NCBI GenBank assembly: GCA_947687605.1
Contig: CANTUT010000033.1
Span: 149,001-213,000 of the forward strand
Direction of reading: 5' to 3'
Source: Reutealis trisperma
Taxonomy: Eukaryota > Streptophyta > Magnoliopsida > Malpighiales > Euphorbiaceae
DNA length: 64,000 nucleotides
Part shown: positions 1 through 13,679 of the stretch, in pieces
How the letters are laid out: each line of letters begins with the position of its first letter
Position numbering within the stretch: position 1 is the first letter of the stretch
Notes under the pieces: generated by a model
Database searches by the model: none
Told to the model about the DNA's origin: nothing
What the model saw: the letters and a program-made list of their open reading frames with translations, nothing else
Translations under genes and position numbers: made by a program

Positions 1-2619
1 ATTAAATTTTTTCACTTGTTCCAATACATCTACATCATATTCATTTTCTCTCACCTAACTTTTCTTTCACCAATATATTTTCTTTTTTTTTACTTTCTCC
101 CTTCTCTCTCTAAACCCTCATCTTTAATTTTTTTATAAAATCCATCTCCATCAAATTTAGTACTTTAAAACACAAACTTATCCTTCGATTTTTTCACAAA
201 ATCCATCTCTATCAAATTCAAATTATGAATTTTTCAAATTTAAATATGATTTTCAAAATCAAAACTCTTTGATTTTTGCAAAATTTCACAACCCTTTATT
301 TTCTCAAAATTCCAAATCCCCTCTTTCTTTGCTCCAAGCTCTCTTTCTTCTTTCTTTTTGGCAAAATTTAGCAGCTCATTTTCATCTAAAACCACAAGCA
401 CCCATTTAATTTTCACTAACATCAACCCAAAACCCATTACCCCAATAATCAAACTTCATCGAAAACTCTCCCTCAATCAGTGCATAACTCAGCTACTTCA
501 AGCCTCCACGAGATCTACACAGCCCTAAGACAAAGCTCGCCACAACCATTGGCCAACCAAGCTCCATCGCAAGCCTAGCTCATGTCCTGTAGCAGCAATA
601 GTCACCGTAAATTTTCAATCGTCGTTTGGTTTCTCTATCTAAAAACTTCTCCTTCTCTCTTTGAAAGAAGAAAAAAAAATAGAAATGGAAGATAGAGAGA
701 TGATGATTTTTAGTGCGCGTAAATATGCGGTTTTGAGATTTGGGCAATATAAAATTTCTATATAATAAATATAAATTTTATATATAAATCGAAAGTAATT
801 AGTTAATATACTTATAGGAATTTTCTTCTTCTTCTTCTTGTTTGTCTACTACTCTTATTCCTCTCCTTCTTCCTCTTTCTAATTATTATTGATATTGAAA
901 TTGAAATTAATAAATAATAAAAATAATAAAAAATTGATTTATAAATTAAAGTGAAAAAACTAGGAACAAAAGAGTAGTAATTGTGCTCGTTGATTTGTGA
1001 AAATTTTTTTAAGAAAAAGAAAAAAAATGCAAAAAAGAGAAAGCAATAGAAAAAAAGAGAATAAATAAATAGAGAGAGAATGGAAAGAGAAAATAAAAAA
1101 GTGAGGTGCACGAAGAAGAGAGAAAGTGTGTCTGAAGTATATATATTGAGAAGAGTGAAATAATGCTAAAAAATGATGACTATAATTCTACATGGAATTT
1201 ATGGCGAGCTGATGGCCAAAAAACTATTTCAAGAATAATTATTATAATTAAATTGAATGTGATAAATTTTATCGATGCAAATTGAAATTTAGGAATAATA
1301 GTCAAATTGAAAATGGTGAAACTAAGTTCTAATTCAAGATAGTAGGCGCAATTTAACCAATTACAAGGCTATAAACATGCGTCTCCTGTCAAGTCTTAGG
1401 GAAATAAAATAGAATTGCGAGGCCATACGACCCAATCCAACTCAGAGAAGTGTTTGAGGCACAACAAATTTCTCTTCGTCGAAGGCCCAAACTTCCTTCA
1501 TCTAATAATAATCATACCCCATATATATATATATATGTAAGACTAGAGAGTAGCCAAGTGGCATAAGTCAAATTAAGATCCAATTGGATTTTTTTTCTGA
1601 CAAATTTAATTCCAACTTTACTTCAAACTTTCATTCCTTAAAATCAGTCTAGTATTAAATTGTAAAAATATTCAAAAATTAATAATGATAAATTTTCATT
1701 TGACAAAAAAAAAATAATGATAAATTTTCGTTTGAAGTAAATATTAATGCATTTAAGATTTTTAAGCAATACATTATTAGACAATTTACAGTAATAATAT
1801 GGGATAATTATAAATTTAATTTCTGAATTCTTCTATTTTAGGTTATGAATTAAATTTTTTTGCAATCAAGTATTTGAATGTAGCAAAATCATATTAATGT
1901 GATGCTTTGCTCCGATTTAAGTATTGCGTGAATGTTGACTCAATTTTGTGGAATCCAATATCTTATAATAAATGCGACAACTTGTAAACTCTTAATTTTA
2001 CATCTTATCATTCGACCGTAACTTGACACATGCTAAATTTAGTGCGCTATATAGAGCCAGCACGACAGTTCTGCTAGCCAGTTAGCAGGCAGGAGTCAAT
2101 GAGGCAGCGTCTCCAAAGCTAAAAATAAACTTACAGTCACTTTAGTACGAGAATACTTAATTTTTCAAATACTGGTACTTTTACTACTCTAACCGAACCT
2201 TCTATATCAGATAGTATTTTTTCAAAAATGACCGAATTTTCTCTCTAACTAACTGCTCAAATATTCTAAAATTAATTTCGAACCTATCGATATTAACCGA
2301 TTAATTTTCTGAGCTCTGTAACTTCTAAAAACTGATTTGGAAGTTCAAAAAATCTGACCGAGCGAAAAAGTAAAAATCCAGCCAGCACACCCACCAAGGC
2401 TGCGATGACGGCGGCTCTAGCCTGGGCGGCGCTATCACCCCTCCAAGCGGTGGCGCTGCCTAGAGTGTCCGCAACATCGCTAGGGCCTCTGGTGGCATAA
2501 GCCTCACTGCCCACCTGCAATCTCCAACATACTTCCTAATATTATTTTTTTAGTTTTTTTTTTAATTTTACCCTTTTGGTCTTTTTATTTTTCCACTTTT
2601 CAAACTACCCTCACTCACT
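1..2619. other. AT-rich intergenic DNA, no gene recognised
   Basis: No reading frame here resembles a known protein and no splice-consistent gene could be built. The stretch is AT-rich with pyrimidine-rich tracts near 60-130 and 830-880. A small GC-rich island lies at about 2390-2520, in which the minus strand is open for 75 codons with low-complexity Ala/Val content. I treat the island as transposon-derived or non-coding. Confidence 0.5.
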
Positions 2620-2717
2620 TTTTCTATAAATATCTCCCTTCATCTTTCATTCCAATACACCTCCAAAGTTGATATAGATAGTTATCTATCAACTTTTCTT
2701 TTACTTCTCCCTCTAAT

Positions 2718-3120
2718 CACTCTCTAATTAATTAATTAATATTTTTAATTAATTAATTATCTCACTCTAACTAAATTAATTAATCTTTTTAATTAACTAT
2801 AACTCTTTTTTAATTAAAATTAATCACTCAATTAATTAATTAATCTTTTTAATTAATTAATTAATCACTTTTTTCCAAAACCAAATTAATCTTTTTTCTC
2901 AATTCACCTTTTATCTAAATTAATTAATTAATCTTTTTAATTAATTAATCCATCCACTATTTTCATCATATTAATTAATTAATTAATCCTTTTAATTAAT
3001 TAATTAATCCTCCAAAATTAACCATTTTCTTAACTCACCTTTCATCCAAATTAATTAATTAATCCATCAATCCATCAATTTCATCACATTAATTAGTTAA
3101 TTAATCATTTTAATTAATTG
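2718..3120. repeat. TTAATTAA-rich palindromic low-complexity tract
   Basis: Runs of ttaattaattaat alternate with short ctttt or cat spacers many times over about 400 bp. Each run is self-complementary, so the tract could form many small hairpins. It lies inside the LTR-like stretch just after its TATA-like box. Confidence 0.7.
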
Positions 3121-4012
3121 ATTACTTCCAATCAATCCAATCACCCAATCCCGATAAAAAGAAATTTCAGTCCGGTAAAATCATTTGCCCTCTAAAAACA
3201 AAGGTATCAGTGTTTTCCTCTCAAATTCAAACCAAATCAATTTGAATAACCCCTAAACCCCTCTACTTAATCGTGGAATGAATTACGTTGGTTTTGATCC
3301 CTATTCAATGGGATACGTAGGCATGTTTGAAATCTAAATTCAAATCTCAAATCCAAATTTCAATCAATCCTCTTTCCCTTTTTTAATTAATTTGTGAATG
3401 TTTTATTTTCACCATACATTCATATTATGTCATATTCATACATTCTCTTTAATATCATTTTATAAATGTCATTCATGAAATCTAATTTTCAAGTCAAATT
3501 AAACTTAAGAGTCAAATTTATATTATTTAAAACTAAAAACCTAGTCCCCAAACTCAACCTAATTCGAAAGTGATTACTTCCAATCAATTCAATTACCCGA
3601 TCCCGATAAAAAGAAATTTCAATCCGGTAAAATTATTTGCCCTCTAAAAACAAAGGTATCAATCTTTTCCTCTAAAATCCAAACCAAATCAATCTGAATA
3701 ACCCCTAAACTCCTCTACTTAATCGTGGAATGAATTACGTTGGTTTTGATCCCCATTGAATGGGATACGTATGCATGTTTGAAATCTAAATCCAAATCTC
3801 AATCAATCCCCTTTCCCTTTTTTAATTAATTTCTAAATATTTTATTTACACCATGCATTCATATTATGTCATATTCATGCATTCTCTTTAATATCATCTC
3901 ATAAATGTCATTCATGAAATCTAATTTTCAAGTCAAATTAAACTTAAGAGTCAAATTTATATTATTTAAAACCAAAAATCTAGTTTCCGAACTCAACCTA
4001 ATTCGAAAGTAA
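3118..4012. repeat. Tandem duplication, two copies of about 452 bp
   Basis: The sequence from the ccgataaaaagaaattt motif at 3151 recurs at 3603, a period of 452 bp. Similarity continues through the tacgtaggcatg-type motif, the cattcatattatgtc segment and the caacctaattcgaaagt segment at the end of each unit. The copies differ by scattered substitutions and small indels, so the duplication is not recent. It lies within the LTR-like region. Confidence 0.8.
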
Positions 4013-5897
4013 TTTTTATCATTGGGTAAATTAATTACAAAATTAATGAATTTGAGTCAATTTGAGTTTTTTCCTTAATATTTTCTCAATAAAATAAAAT
4101 TAAGGTAGCGACTCCTAAAAATCATTTCCAAAATCAAACAATCCGAACTCGAAAGTTCTATTGTGAGTCTAAACCCAAACGAGCATCCCAATTTTCTCTA
4201 GTGGATCAAACCGGTGTTCAGGCGAGACCTCACACAGCTTAGATTTCCACTAACATGTTTAATAAAAATACCAAATTGACCTTATTTCTCCCTTTCTTCT
4301 TCTTCTTTTGCTATAAATCCCTAAATTAAGATCAATCCCATTTTCACTCACCGTCTTATGTGACAAGTGGATAATTAGAAGCACTAAGATTGATGAACCA
4401 ATCCCAATCGCCACCTTCTTTTAACGAGCTTGCCGCCGCGTACAAAGTATTAGCAACCATAGTGGGTCCTTAATAAGTTACAGTATTGGCTTTAGCAATC
4501 ATCTTCACACTGCCAAACCTAGAAAAAACTGGATTGTCCTTAACATAATTACTCAGTAATTTATAGTTATTTTTCATAAACCATTTAAATTCGTCTCTCT
4601 CTATTAAAGTTTGATTTATTTCCATTCTTTTACTAGCGTAGAATTCCTTTTTTTAAGAGAAGTTTCCATTGCATTCACCTTATTAATCTTACAAAAAAAA
4701 TCAAAAATTTAAGCGTCGCTAATCGTTCCTCCATCGATCATTTACTGTCTAAATGTACAACATGGCAATTATTAGGATGGTAAAATGCTTGCAAAGTCCG
4801 TTTATGTTCCATGGCTTGGTGATGCGCAAGTCTTGGTTCATTGATTTTAATTTAGGGATTCACAGCAAAAGAAGAAGAAGAAAGAAAAGAAAGAAAGAAA
4901 GAAAAGGTGATTTTGCTATTTTTATTGAAAATGTTTGTGGAAATCTGAATTAACGCATCTGTTAGTGAGATAATGAGTCTTATAATTCTAAGTTAGCACT
5001 TAAGTAATACTTAAATCAGATCAAAATACTACATTAATATGATTTTATTCCGTTCAAGCACTTAATTACAAAAAATTTAGTCCAAACATCAAAGTAAAAA
5101 AAATCGAAAAGTTTATAATATTAAAAATAGACTGCAAATTTGTTAACAGACCTATGGAATTGTCAGTCGAAGTAAATATTAACTTAATTAAAATTTTTAA
5201 GCAATATGTTATTTCAATCATTTAATACAAATTTCTTCAAACTTCTATTTTTTTTTTTTCACACGGAAAACTTTTTTTTTTGTATGTACAAAAGTAAAAT
5301 TGGTACTAATTTATTAATAATATTTTTTACAAGTTACTAAAAAACAGCGTTACTTGTTTTAAAAAAAATTACAACACTTGATATAAAAAAAATTAAAAAG
5401 TCCATGAGCACATAAATGAGATTTTTTTACCTCAAATAATTTCTGAAAAAAACCAATATAATTTTTTTAATATTTTTAAATCACCATTAATTAATAATTT
5501 TCTTATAAATATTGCTTTATTAAAAAATTCATCAATATGAAAAAATAAATAAAAATTTGAGAATTAAATATAAAAAAATTTTCAAAGTTCAACGTGGGCC
5601 TCAAAATGAAATTTTTTATTTTTTCATAATGAAAGGACCGCAAAGACAGATGATGAGGGATTAAATTAAGGGAAATTTTCAAAATAACTAAAAAGATTAA
5701 AAAAAATTCATTTTGAGGGTACTCATACAAAATTTCAAAAATGTCGTGCAAACTTCAAAAATCAAAGTTTATACAGTGGTATCCATTTGATATATTTTTT
5801 ATAGTAAACAGTATATGTTTAATATACTTTTCAATTTATTCAAAAAAATAGATCCATAAATATGTTTCGTATATATATGGTATAAGTTAGGTATATA

Positions 5898-6140
5898 TTT
5901 GGTATAGATGTAATATATATTTAAAATTTGATATATTTGCTAAGTCCCAATAACTGACATCCATTTCATATATATTTTGTATATATTTATATGTAATAGG
6001 AATATAACTAATATATATATGTAATATATATTTAATATTTGATATATTTGCTAAGTCCCAATTACTGACATCCATTTCATATATATAATTTTTCATATAT
6101 ATTTTGTATATATTTATATGTAATTGGTATATAACCAATA
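5898..6140. repeat. Two-copy tandem repeat, period 111 bp
   Basis: The phrase gctaagtcccaat-actgacatccatttcatata occurs at about 5939 and again at about 6050, with similar AT-rich flanks on both sides. The copies differ by a few substitutions and a short insertion. Confidence 0.8.
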
Positions 6141-7591
6141 AATATTTTGTATATATTTCGTAGAAAACACATATAATCAAATAATAGGTAAATTACTATT
6201 TAATCCATGAAATTTAGTTAAATTAATGATTTCATCTTTATAATTTTAAAAAAATCATTTTTTAATTCATGAAATTTCATTCGGTTATAATAATTAGTAA
6301 TATTGTCTATTTTTAATATTTTTATGTAAAAAAAATAAATAATGATAAATTTAAATACCAAAATTACCCCTCCCCTATCATCTCTGTTTCTTGAAATTTG
6401 TTGATTACTGATGATTCACTAGATTCATGATTTGTTATGATTTTGATTGATTAAAACAGTGGTTGGTTGGTGGGCATTTGTTGCTTTTTTTATTTTTCCT
6501 TTTTTCCGGTATGAATCTTGTAGGCTGCATTCGGATCTGTTTGGTTATTTGGAGATTAAAGTTCATTTTTGTTTCACCACCAAATTTCATTGATTGTCTG
6601 GTGGGATCAAATTATGTTGTTCTTTCGTGTCTCTTTGGCTCAAATAATGTTCGACTGATGAATCATCTAATTACATTGGTTAGATTTAATATTCATGTGC
6701 GCCTTCTATTAATCGTCTCTGGGAGAAAGATTGTACCTTGCTAATTTACAGTTTTGGTGTGGAATTATTATTGTTTTTCTTGGAGTCAAAACGTTGATTT
6801 CAACCTGCGGCTTAAAATTCATGGTTATCATCTATGCATGATTACTTCCCTATGATCGCTTTTCTTCCATTATTTTATTTCCTTAGAGCTCATAAATAAT
6901 TTTGCTTGTGTTTCCAAATATTTAAGATGGTTAAAATTTAACCGAATTCTATTAAAACTGGTAGAATGCATATATATTCATGCCATGTACTTTAACGTGA
7001 ATCATTTGCATGAATAGTCTATGTTTTAATTAATTTGTGCTTGATGACTTCAATTCAATGATTAATTTGTTAATTGATTTTTAGCCAAATCTCAACAACG
7101 AAATACTACTTTACCCTAAAATGATTGAAGGAGCACTCTTTATCATAGATTCTTTTGTACAATTTAGCAAGGATAAAAAGCTGAAAAAATTTAAGACCTT
7201 GAAAAAAGATATTGCAACAATATTAAGTTTTTATTAATTAACTAAATTAAGTTAAACAATTAATTATTCTAAAAAAGTTAAATAATTAATTATTCCCTTC
7301 AAACATAAATTTTTATATTATTTAACTTAATTTCTACTAAATCTAGCCTCCATTTTTAGCAATTCTGGTACGGTTTGGACTCATCTCTTTTTACATTTTC
7401 TTTTAGTATCTCATTTGCCTAATTTGGACTAACTTAAATTTAACTCATGCCCTTTATTGAGAAGCATAATATAAAAGAAAATAAAACAAATAAAAATCAT
7501 ATAAAAGAAATACAAGGTTAAAAAAATATATTAAAAAACTTAGGGTAAAAATGATATTTTATCCAAAAAATAGTATATTATGTGATTTCCT

Positions 7592-7593
<2 letters not shown>

Positions 7594-7624
<31 letters not shown>
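7594..7624. repeat. TA dinucleotide microsatellite
   Basis: About fifteen uninterrupted TA units in AT-rich intergenic DNA. Confidence 0.9.
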
Positions 7625-7626
<2 letters not shown>

Positions 7627-8146
7627 AAGGGGAGATAAACATATTTACATAAAAGTCATTCACCATATTGTTTTTAATTGAGCATTTATAATGAATAATA
7701 TGGTCATTTATTAATTAAATAATATAATTATTTAATTATATTTAATTTAAATAATGAATGATGGATTTAATTATAATAAATAAAGAATAAAATAATTATT
7801 ATTTAATATATAATTAAGTGTATTATAAATTTATAATTATATAATTATTATAATTTAATATTGAGAAATTATATTAACTTTTATTTCTCTATATTTTCTT
7901 CAATTTTTATTTTTTTAATATTAAGAAATTATTTTATGACAAAATTAAAATATTCAAAATAACTTCACTAACAAAGTCCTCAAATCACGAAATCTTACAT
8001 TGTTTTTTGAAAAAACAGACATTGCTTAATAAACGAAACTTAAAATTTTAGGGAAGTAGGGATAATTTTCCTTTTTTAATTAATTTTTTTTTATACCTTT
8101 AGAAACTTCCATGATGAAAAATGAATATGATTATTTTTATTATAAA

Positions 8147-8402
8147 TGTTATAAATAAAATGGAGAAAAATATGAACAAAGAATATAGAGAAGAGAATAG
8201 TTTTTCTAATTGTTTCATTCAATAGTATTAAGCCATTTATATAGAGTACAGAAGAGAAAGAAATAGGAAGCTTTTTCAATCAGGAAAATACAAGAAATAA
8301 GAAGTTTTTCCAATAAGAAAAATACAATCAATACTAATATGGAAACTAGAATATTCATGTATATGGAAAGATATCAATCAAATCTTATAATATATTATAA
8401 CA
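8147..8402 (-). repeat. LTR of the Copia element (3' LTR in element orientation)
   Basis: 256 bp, bounded by TG and CA, adjoining the polypurine-tract complement at 8403. It matches 13680-13935 at about 95 percent by eye. Confidence 0.92.
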
Positions 8403-8432
8403 CTCCCCCTTGATATCTTTTACAAAGAATAT

Positions 8433-8983
8433 GCCTCGTTAAAACCTTATTAAGAAAAAACCCTGTGGGAAAAAAATCTTAGTAAAGGAAAAAGAGTACA
8501 TTATTCTTGTAGGGATTTGCGCCATAACACTGCTTCGTTAAAAACCTTACTAGGAAAATCCAATGGGACAAAACCTAGACTAAGGAAAAAAGAGTACAGT
8601 GCATTAAAATCTCCCCCTCATGAAAATATGATTTCTATCAAATATCTCTTAGCTGACACATACTAATTTTGTTGACTAACTTTTCAAATATGATTGTAAG
8701 GAGTGCCTTTGTAAACAAATCTGTCAAGTTGTCAAATCGTATACTTAATGATGTTTAAGTAATATCCACATATAATAATTTATTTATAGTACTCCCTTAG
8801 GATATTACTTGCGCTATGAATATATCTCGTTAAAAACCTTATTAGAAAACCCAGTGGGAAAAAACATATCTAAGGAAAAGAGTATATTTCATGCGCTATT
8901 TTTTCATTGCACAGATTGCCTCATTAAAACCTTTGTCCAAGAAAACCATGTGGGATAAAAACTTGACTAAGGAAAAAGAGTAC
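8433..8983 (-). repeat. Four spaced copies of a 55-68-bp motif in the Copia 3' region
   Basis: Copies at about 8433-8499, 8533-8598, 8826-8886 and 8919-8983 share the order cctcgttaaaacctt, aagaaaa-cc--gtggga-aaaa, ctaaggaaaaagagtac. They sit between the decayed polyprotein and the 3' LTR. Similar motif series occur next to the 3' LTR in other plant Copia elements (from memory). Function unknown. Confidence 0.8.
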
Positions 8984-11900
8984 AATCATATACTAATTCG
9001 CTCCCCCTGATGATGACAGATTTTAACACGGCGTATACTAATTGATGAAACGATGCCGTTTAAATACCACATTAGGTAAAAACTTAATACATAAGTCTGT
9101 TAAATTGTCACTCAAGCGAATTTGGTGGATATCTCTTATGGATCTTATATATATACAAGAATTTGGGTGAAGTTTATGTCTACTTCGTTACCCTTAATAT
9201 AACCACCTTTAATTTGTGCAATTCAAATTGCATTATTCTCAAAATACAATGGGAGTATCTTTTAGTGAGGTATTTCAGGACCATAAAAATCTTTATAAAA
9301 TTGCAGTACCACTATAAGTGAATACATAGCCAGTTTAAAATCTATCATCATAGAAACTAAGCAAATAACCAATATTTGCATATAGACCAATTTCAAATAT
9401 GAATTATAATATTAATAGTATATTGAAGATAACTTTTTACACCACTCTAATATCTCTTTGTAGGTGCAAAGCTATACCTAGCTAGGAATTTTTTTTTCTT
9501 GCAAATGCAATATCAGGCCTGATGCAATTTGCAAAACACAAGAGTGCCATATAGCACTTATATATGGTACTTCAAGACCAAACAGCTCTTTATTATCTTT
9601 TTTAAGTCTAAAAGGGTCTCTCTTCACTTCTAGTGAGCGGACCACCTATTAGTGTGGTTGAGAGAGAAGATTTATCCATGCAAAAATTGCTTAAATATCT
9701 TTTCCACATAAGCATACTGGTGTATTTAAATATCTTTTCCACATAAGCATACTGGTGTATTAGGACTTCTTAATAATCGATATGCAGGCCGATACAAAAT
9801 TTCATTTCCTTTAAATTTTTCATTTCAAACTCACTTTTCAAACAGGTACATATTTATTTGAGTTCATTAGGAGTCACATTGATATTTAAATCAACTTATA
9901 CTGCAATAATAACATATACCATTCTATGGTCTTTTATGAATACAAATGGACATAGTGTATTATTCACATATCTTTCATTCAATAAGAATTTACTCAAAAT
10001 AATCATAGCACATGTCCATATTGCTTTAATCCATATATAGATTTTTGCAATTTGATGAAATATATGTCATATGTTTAATGTGTATTCATTTATAATATAC
10101 TTAGTCCTTCTGGAACTCTTATTACTTTCATAAGGCGTACAATAAGCCTTTCATTAACTGCCACATTAATTAAGTATCGGAACATGATCATTTCCATAAT
10201 AAGAGAATTATTTTTCTCATAATCAATGATAGAACGAGTCTAGCTCTACTTTAATTGCCTCATTCCATGATGATCAATCATGTTTATACTAATATTCAGT
10301 TATACTTATAGATTATGGATCCATATTTTCTTTTGTCACAGCAAAAGCTACTGTTGAGGCAAATTCATCGTCGACGATAATTAAATTTCTATCAACTCTT
10401 TCTTATATCACAAAATAATTGAGATCTCATAGTTTTCATTTATATGATCATCAACTCCAGAAGTCACATCTGGAGGATCTAATTGTTCCGTTGTCTCAAT
10501 CTGTGTCTCATAATTAGCTATAGCTTTTTGACTGAGATCTTCCTCTTCAGAAGGTTTCTCTTCAGGAGATTTTATGAGTGGCGCTGCTTTTATTTTCTGC
10601 GGATTTTTGTCTTTAGTTCCAATTTACTATCCACGCTTCTGGCGTGTAATGAGATTGATTGATTTTCTATTTGCAATTGGAATCACAACCCTTGCTAGGG
10701 TATTAGCAGCTGTAATATGAGACTTTGTCACTCTTTTAGCATCTATAAATGCATTTGGCAGTTAAGTTGCAATTTGTTGCAACTGTATTATTTTGTGAAC
10801 TTCTGGTTCACTCTAACTTGTACATGGACCAAAATTATTTAAAGGGTTTTTCTTCTAATAAATTTCTCGACATTCTTTAGCACTGCAGGTGCTTTTCCTC
10901 CCCCTAATGTCAAAAAATATGCCTCATCAAAATAAATTCATAGTCTCTTTTGTGGACCCATTATCACACATTGAGATAGATTTAATATATTCATGGAACA
11001 TAAAAAATTTATGACTCATGTCCTTATACAAGTTTCAAGGGAGAGTATATATGATGTACATAATGGCATTCATGCCAAACTTTCAAGGTTTAATTATTGA
11101 ACTATAAGTTCAATGCTTGAACTTCTGGTTCAACGCAATATATTGTGCATGTATACTGGGGATAAAACAGTAATTAAATAACTCATTATAATACACAACT
11201 TATAAAATCCTTGCAAATTACTCCTTCAAGGAGTTTATATAAAATCATCAATATTGAATTGAGTTGTGTCCTCTATATGGGCGGTTCCTCTTTCAAAATC
11301 TCATGATTTACCAAATGATTTATAGTATTCACTTCAGGGAATACAGTTATACTAATGGGCATTATTTGATGATTTCTCATTAGCAATTATTCTTTTAGAA
11401 TTCTCATTATATACCAAATGATTTATAGTGTTCACTTCAGGGAATACAATTGTACTAGTGGGCATTGTTTAATGATTTCTTATTAACAATTATTCTTTGC
11501 AACCACTAGACAAATAATATTTATAAATTTTCACTTTTTATATTGCTACTACAGGAGCATGTAACTTTATTACAGCACAATTTCAGCTGTGAAGTAATTT
11601 TAAACATGGTTAAATTATATTCTCAAATAGACTTCAAGTCTTGTAGGTGTAGGTTTAACCAATCATATTGAGTTTATGGTAGTACCACATATTTCAAGTG
11701 ATTATATCTATCTTTAAAACTCTTATAGAAAATATAAAAATCAGTAAGATATTCAACCTTTAAATCCTCACTTAAATGAGGTTTAAGTAGATAATAGCTT
11801 TTACTTTTGCTAGTATCTAAATGCATTTCATTATCAACAACTCATGTCAAAAATTATTTCCATTGAATTCAAGAGCATATAAAAATTATCAACCAAACTT

Positions 11901-12261
11901 TAATTCACTATACTTCACTTTATTTAAATAACTTAATCTGCATATATTTAAAATATATCTAAATAGATCAATCAGAAAATAAATTAATATTAATTTTAAC
12001 AAACATTAAATTCATAATTTATCATACCAAGAAAATGTAAGCACTAATTATGCTTCTCTATACCAACATAAATCTAACAATGTATGCAATCCGAAAATAA
12101 ATTCATCAATTCACAAATTAATAAAACCATGTTACTTATATAATTTATATTAATCTCATCTCACATTTAAATCTCTAATTGTTTTCACATCTAATACACA
12201 TTAATATAAGTAAATTCAAAACATATATAACACACACAACTTTCTTGTAGGCTATTCAACT

Positions 12262-12297
<36 letters not shown>

Positions 12298-12930
12298 AGA
12301 CATGTATTGTCTATAAAATAAATTTTGAGTTGAGATGCTAAGACCGAAGGATATGTAATAATATATACACTAGTAAGATCAATCTCAATTTAATGAATCA
12401 AGTAAACCTATTAATATGAACGCAAGATCACCATTTTCCCATAAAGCAAGTTAATCAATCAATAAATAAATAATTTAGGGTCGGATTTTATGCCAAAAAA
12501 AAAATTATAAGCCATGACTTTAAAACTATGCATAAAATGTGTTGTTATAATTGATAACCAACTAAAAGTTGCAATTTGGTTGGTAAATCAAATAGGCCAT
12601 ACCCATCATTACAATACATATAAACAACAATGAAGCACCCAAAACAGAAAAATCAAAGCAAAAAGGTTTACCTTAATATTATGGCCATACACAGTTATTT
12701 TATTGATATCCAATTTATTCAATGCGTGTAACTTAAATCAAATTTATTAGTTATTCAGGAACATAAAATATCAATTTTTCAAGGATGTCTATTTTATTTA
12801 TTTGATTACTCAAAGGAGTGATACTAGTATAAATAATTCTTACTCATGATGTCGAGGCCCATCAATTAATATTGTCTAATATAAAATCATAATAAAATCA
12901 GTCTTTTAAAGACTTGTAGACAATGCATTT

Positions 12931-13335
12931 AGTTCTTCAGGAACATTTAATGATTCTTTAATGAATTTGTTTACTTTAATTAGTTTTTCAGGAACTATAT
13001 AGAATATCAATTCTTTAGGAACTGTAGAGAATTTCAGTTTTTCAAAAACTGTAGAGAATATCAATTCTTCAAGAACTATAGGGAATACCAGTTTTTCAAG
13101 AACTGTAATTATTATTAGTTTTTCAGGAACTCATAGCTTAGTTATTTATTTAATTAGTTTTTCAGGAATTATAAATAATACTAGTTTTTCAGGAATTAGA
13201 ATTTAAAATATAATACTAATTCTCTAGAAACTCATAGCTTAGTTATTTATTAATTAGTTCTTTAGGAACTATAAATAATACTAGTTCTTCAGGAACTAGT
13301 ATTTAAAATATAATGCTAGTTCTTCAGGAACTATA
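12931..13335. repeat. Array of about 13 palindromic AGTTCTTCAGGAACT units
   Basis: A 15-bp palindrome with AGTTC and GAACT arms around a TTCAG loop recurs about thirteen times, roughly every 27-37 bp, with substitutions in some arms (for example agtttttcaggaact, aattcttcaagaact). Some units are joined by near-identical spacers (catagcttagttatttatt). One outlier is at about 12741. The array lies in the 5' leader/gag end of the minus-strand Copia element, close to the primer-site side. Confidence 0.85.
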
Positions 13336-13679
13336 ATTTAATTGATTAATCATTAAATAGTATATCGAATCTTTATAAATCTAAAAAAAAATGATTTGAA
13401 ATAAATGATTGTAAGAGAAGAAAAAAAATGATTTCTTCAAATTAATTAGCCCAATATGTTCAAACGATTTCTTAAAAAAAAAATGATTTAGTTTTTTTTT
13501 TCTTAAAAAAAATATTTGATACATAAATATTAATAATAATAGTAATTAATTAGATAAAAATTATTTACCATAAATCTTGAATTTTATTTCTTCAAATTTT
13601 TCGCTTTAGCTGGGTTGTAGCAAACCACAAGCTATCCAAAATTATGAACAATATTGTAGAACGATTCGTGCTGATAAAG

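Larger units (their letters stand above)
2620..4256 (+). mobile_element. Gypsy-type LTR remnant (Tat/Ogre-like), boundaries uncertain
   Basis: A TATA-like box (ctataaatatctccc, about 2626) is followed by a transcription-start-like region. Further along are phrases I associate with LTR and 5' regions of plant Tat/Ogre gypsy elements: gggatacgtaggca (3311 and again 3762), ggtagcgactcc (about 4104) and a GC-richer end near 4200-4256. No gag or pol coding is visible downstream, so this is at most an isolated or truncated LTR. The lineage is from memory of such motifs. I could not find a matching second LTR or a target-site duplication. Confidence 0.4.
4257..8146. other. AT-rich intergenic DNA, no gene recognised
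   Basis: No supported gene. About 6400-6760 is less AT-rich and resembles intron or leader sequence of a plant gene, but no exon could be defined. The rest is AT-rich with a 111-bp tandem duplication and a TA microsatellite, listed separately. Confidence 0.5.

Noticed and set aside
2293..2520. GC-rich minus-strand frame of 75 codons
   Set aside because: Low-complexity Ala/Val-rich translation with no recognised domain, no splice partners and transposon-like surroundings.
5887..6180. 97-codon minus-strand frame
   Set aside because: It is made of the 111-bp tandem repeat and AT-rich DNA, with a repeated translation and no family resemblance.
8147..8402. Independent solo LTR or MITE at each 256-bp repeat
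   Set aside because: The ATAAA duplication is found only outside the pair, and a polypurine tract adjoins the left copy, so both belong to one element.
12931..13335. CRISPR-like array, because of regularly spaced palindromes
   Set aside because: Spacers are similar to each other rather than unique, the units vary, and the array lies within a plant retrotransposon.
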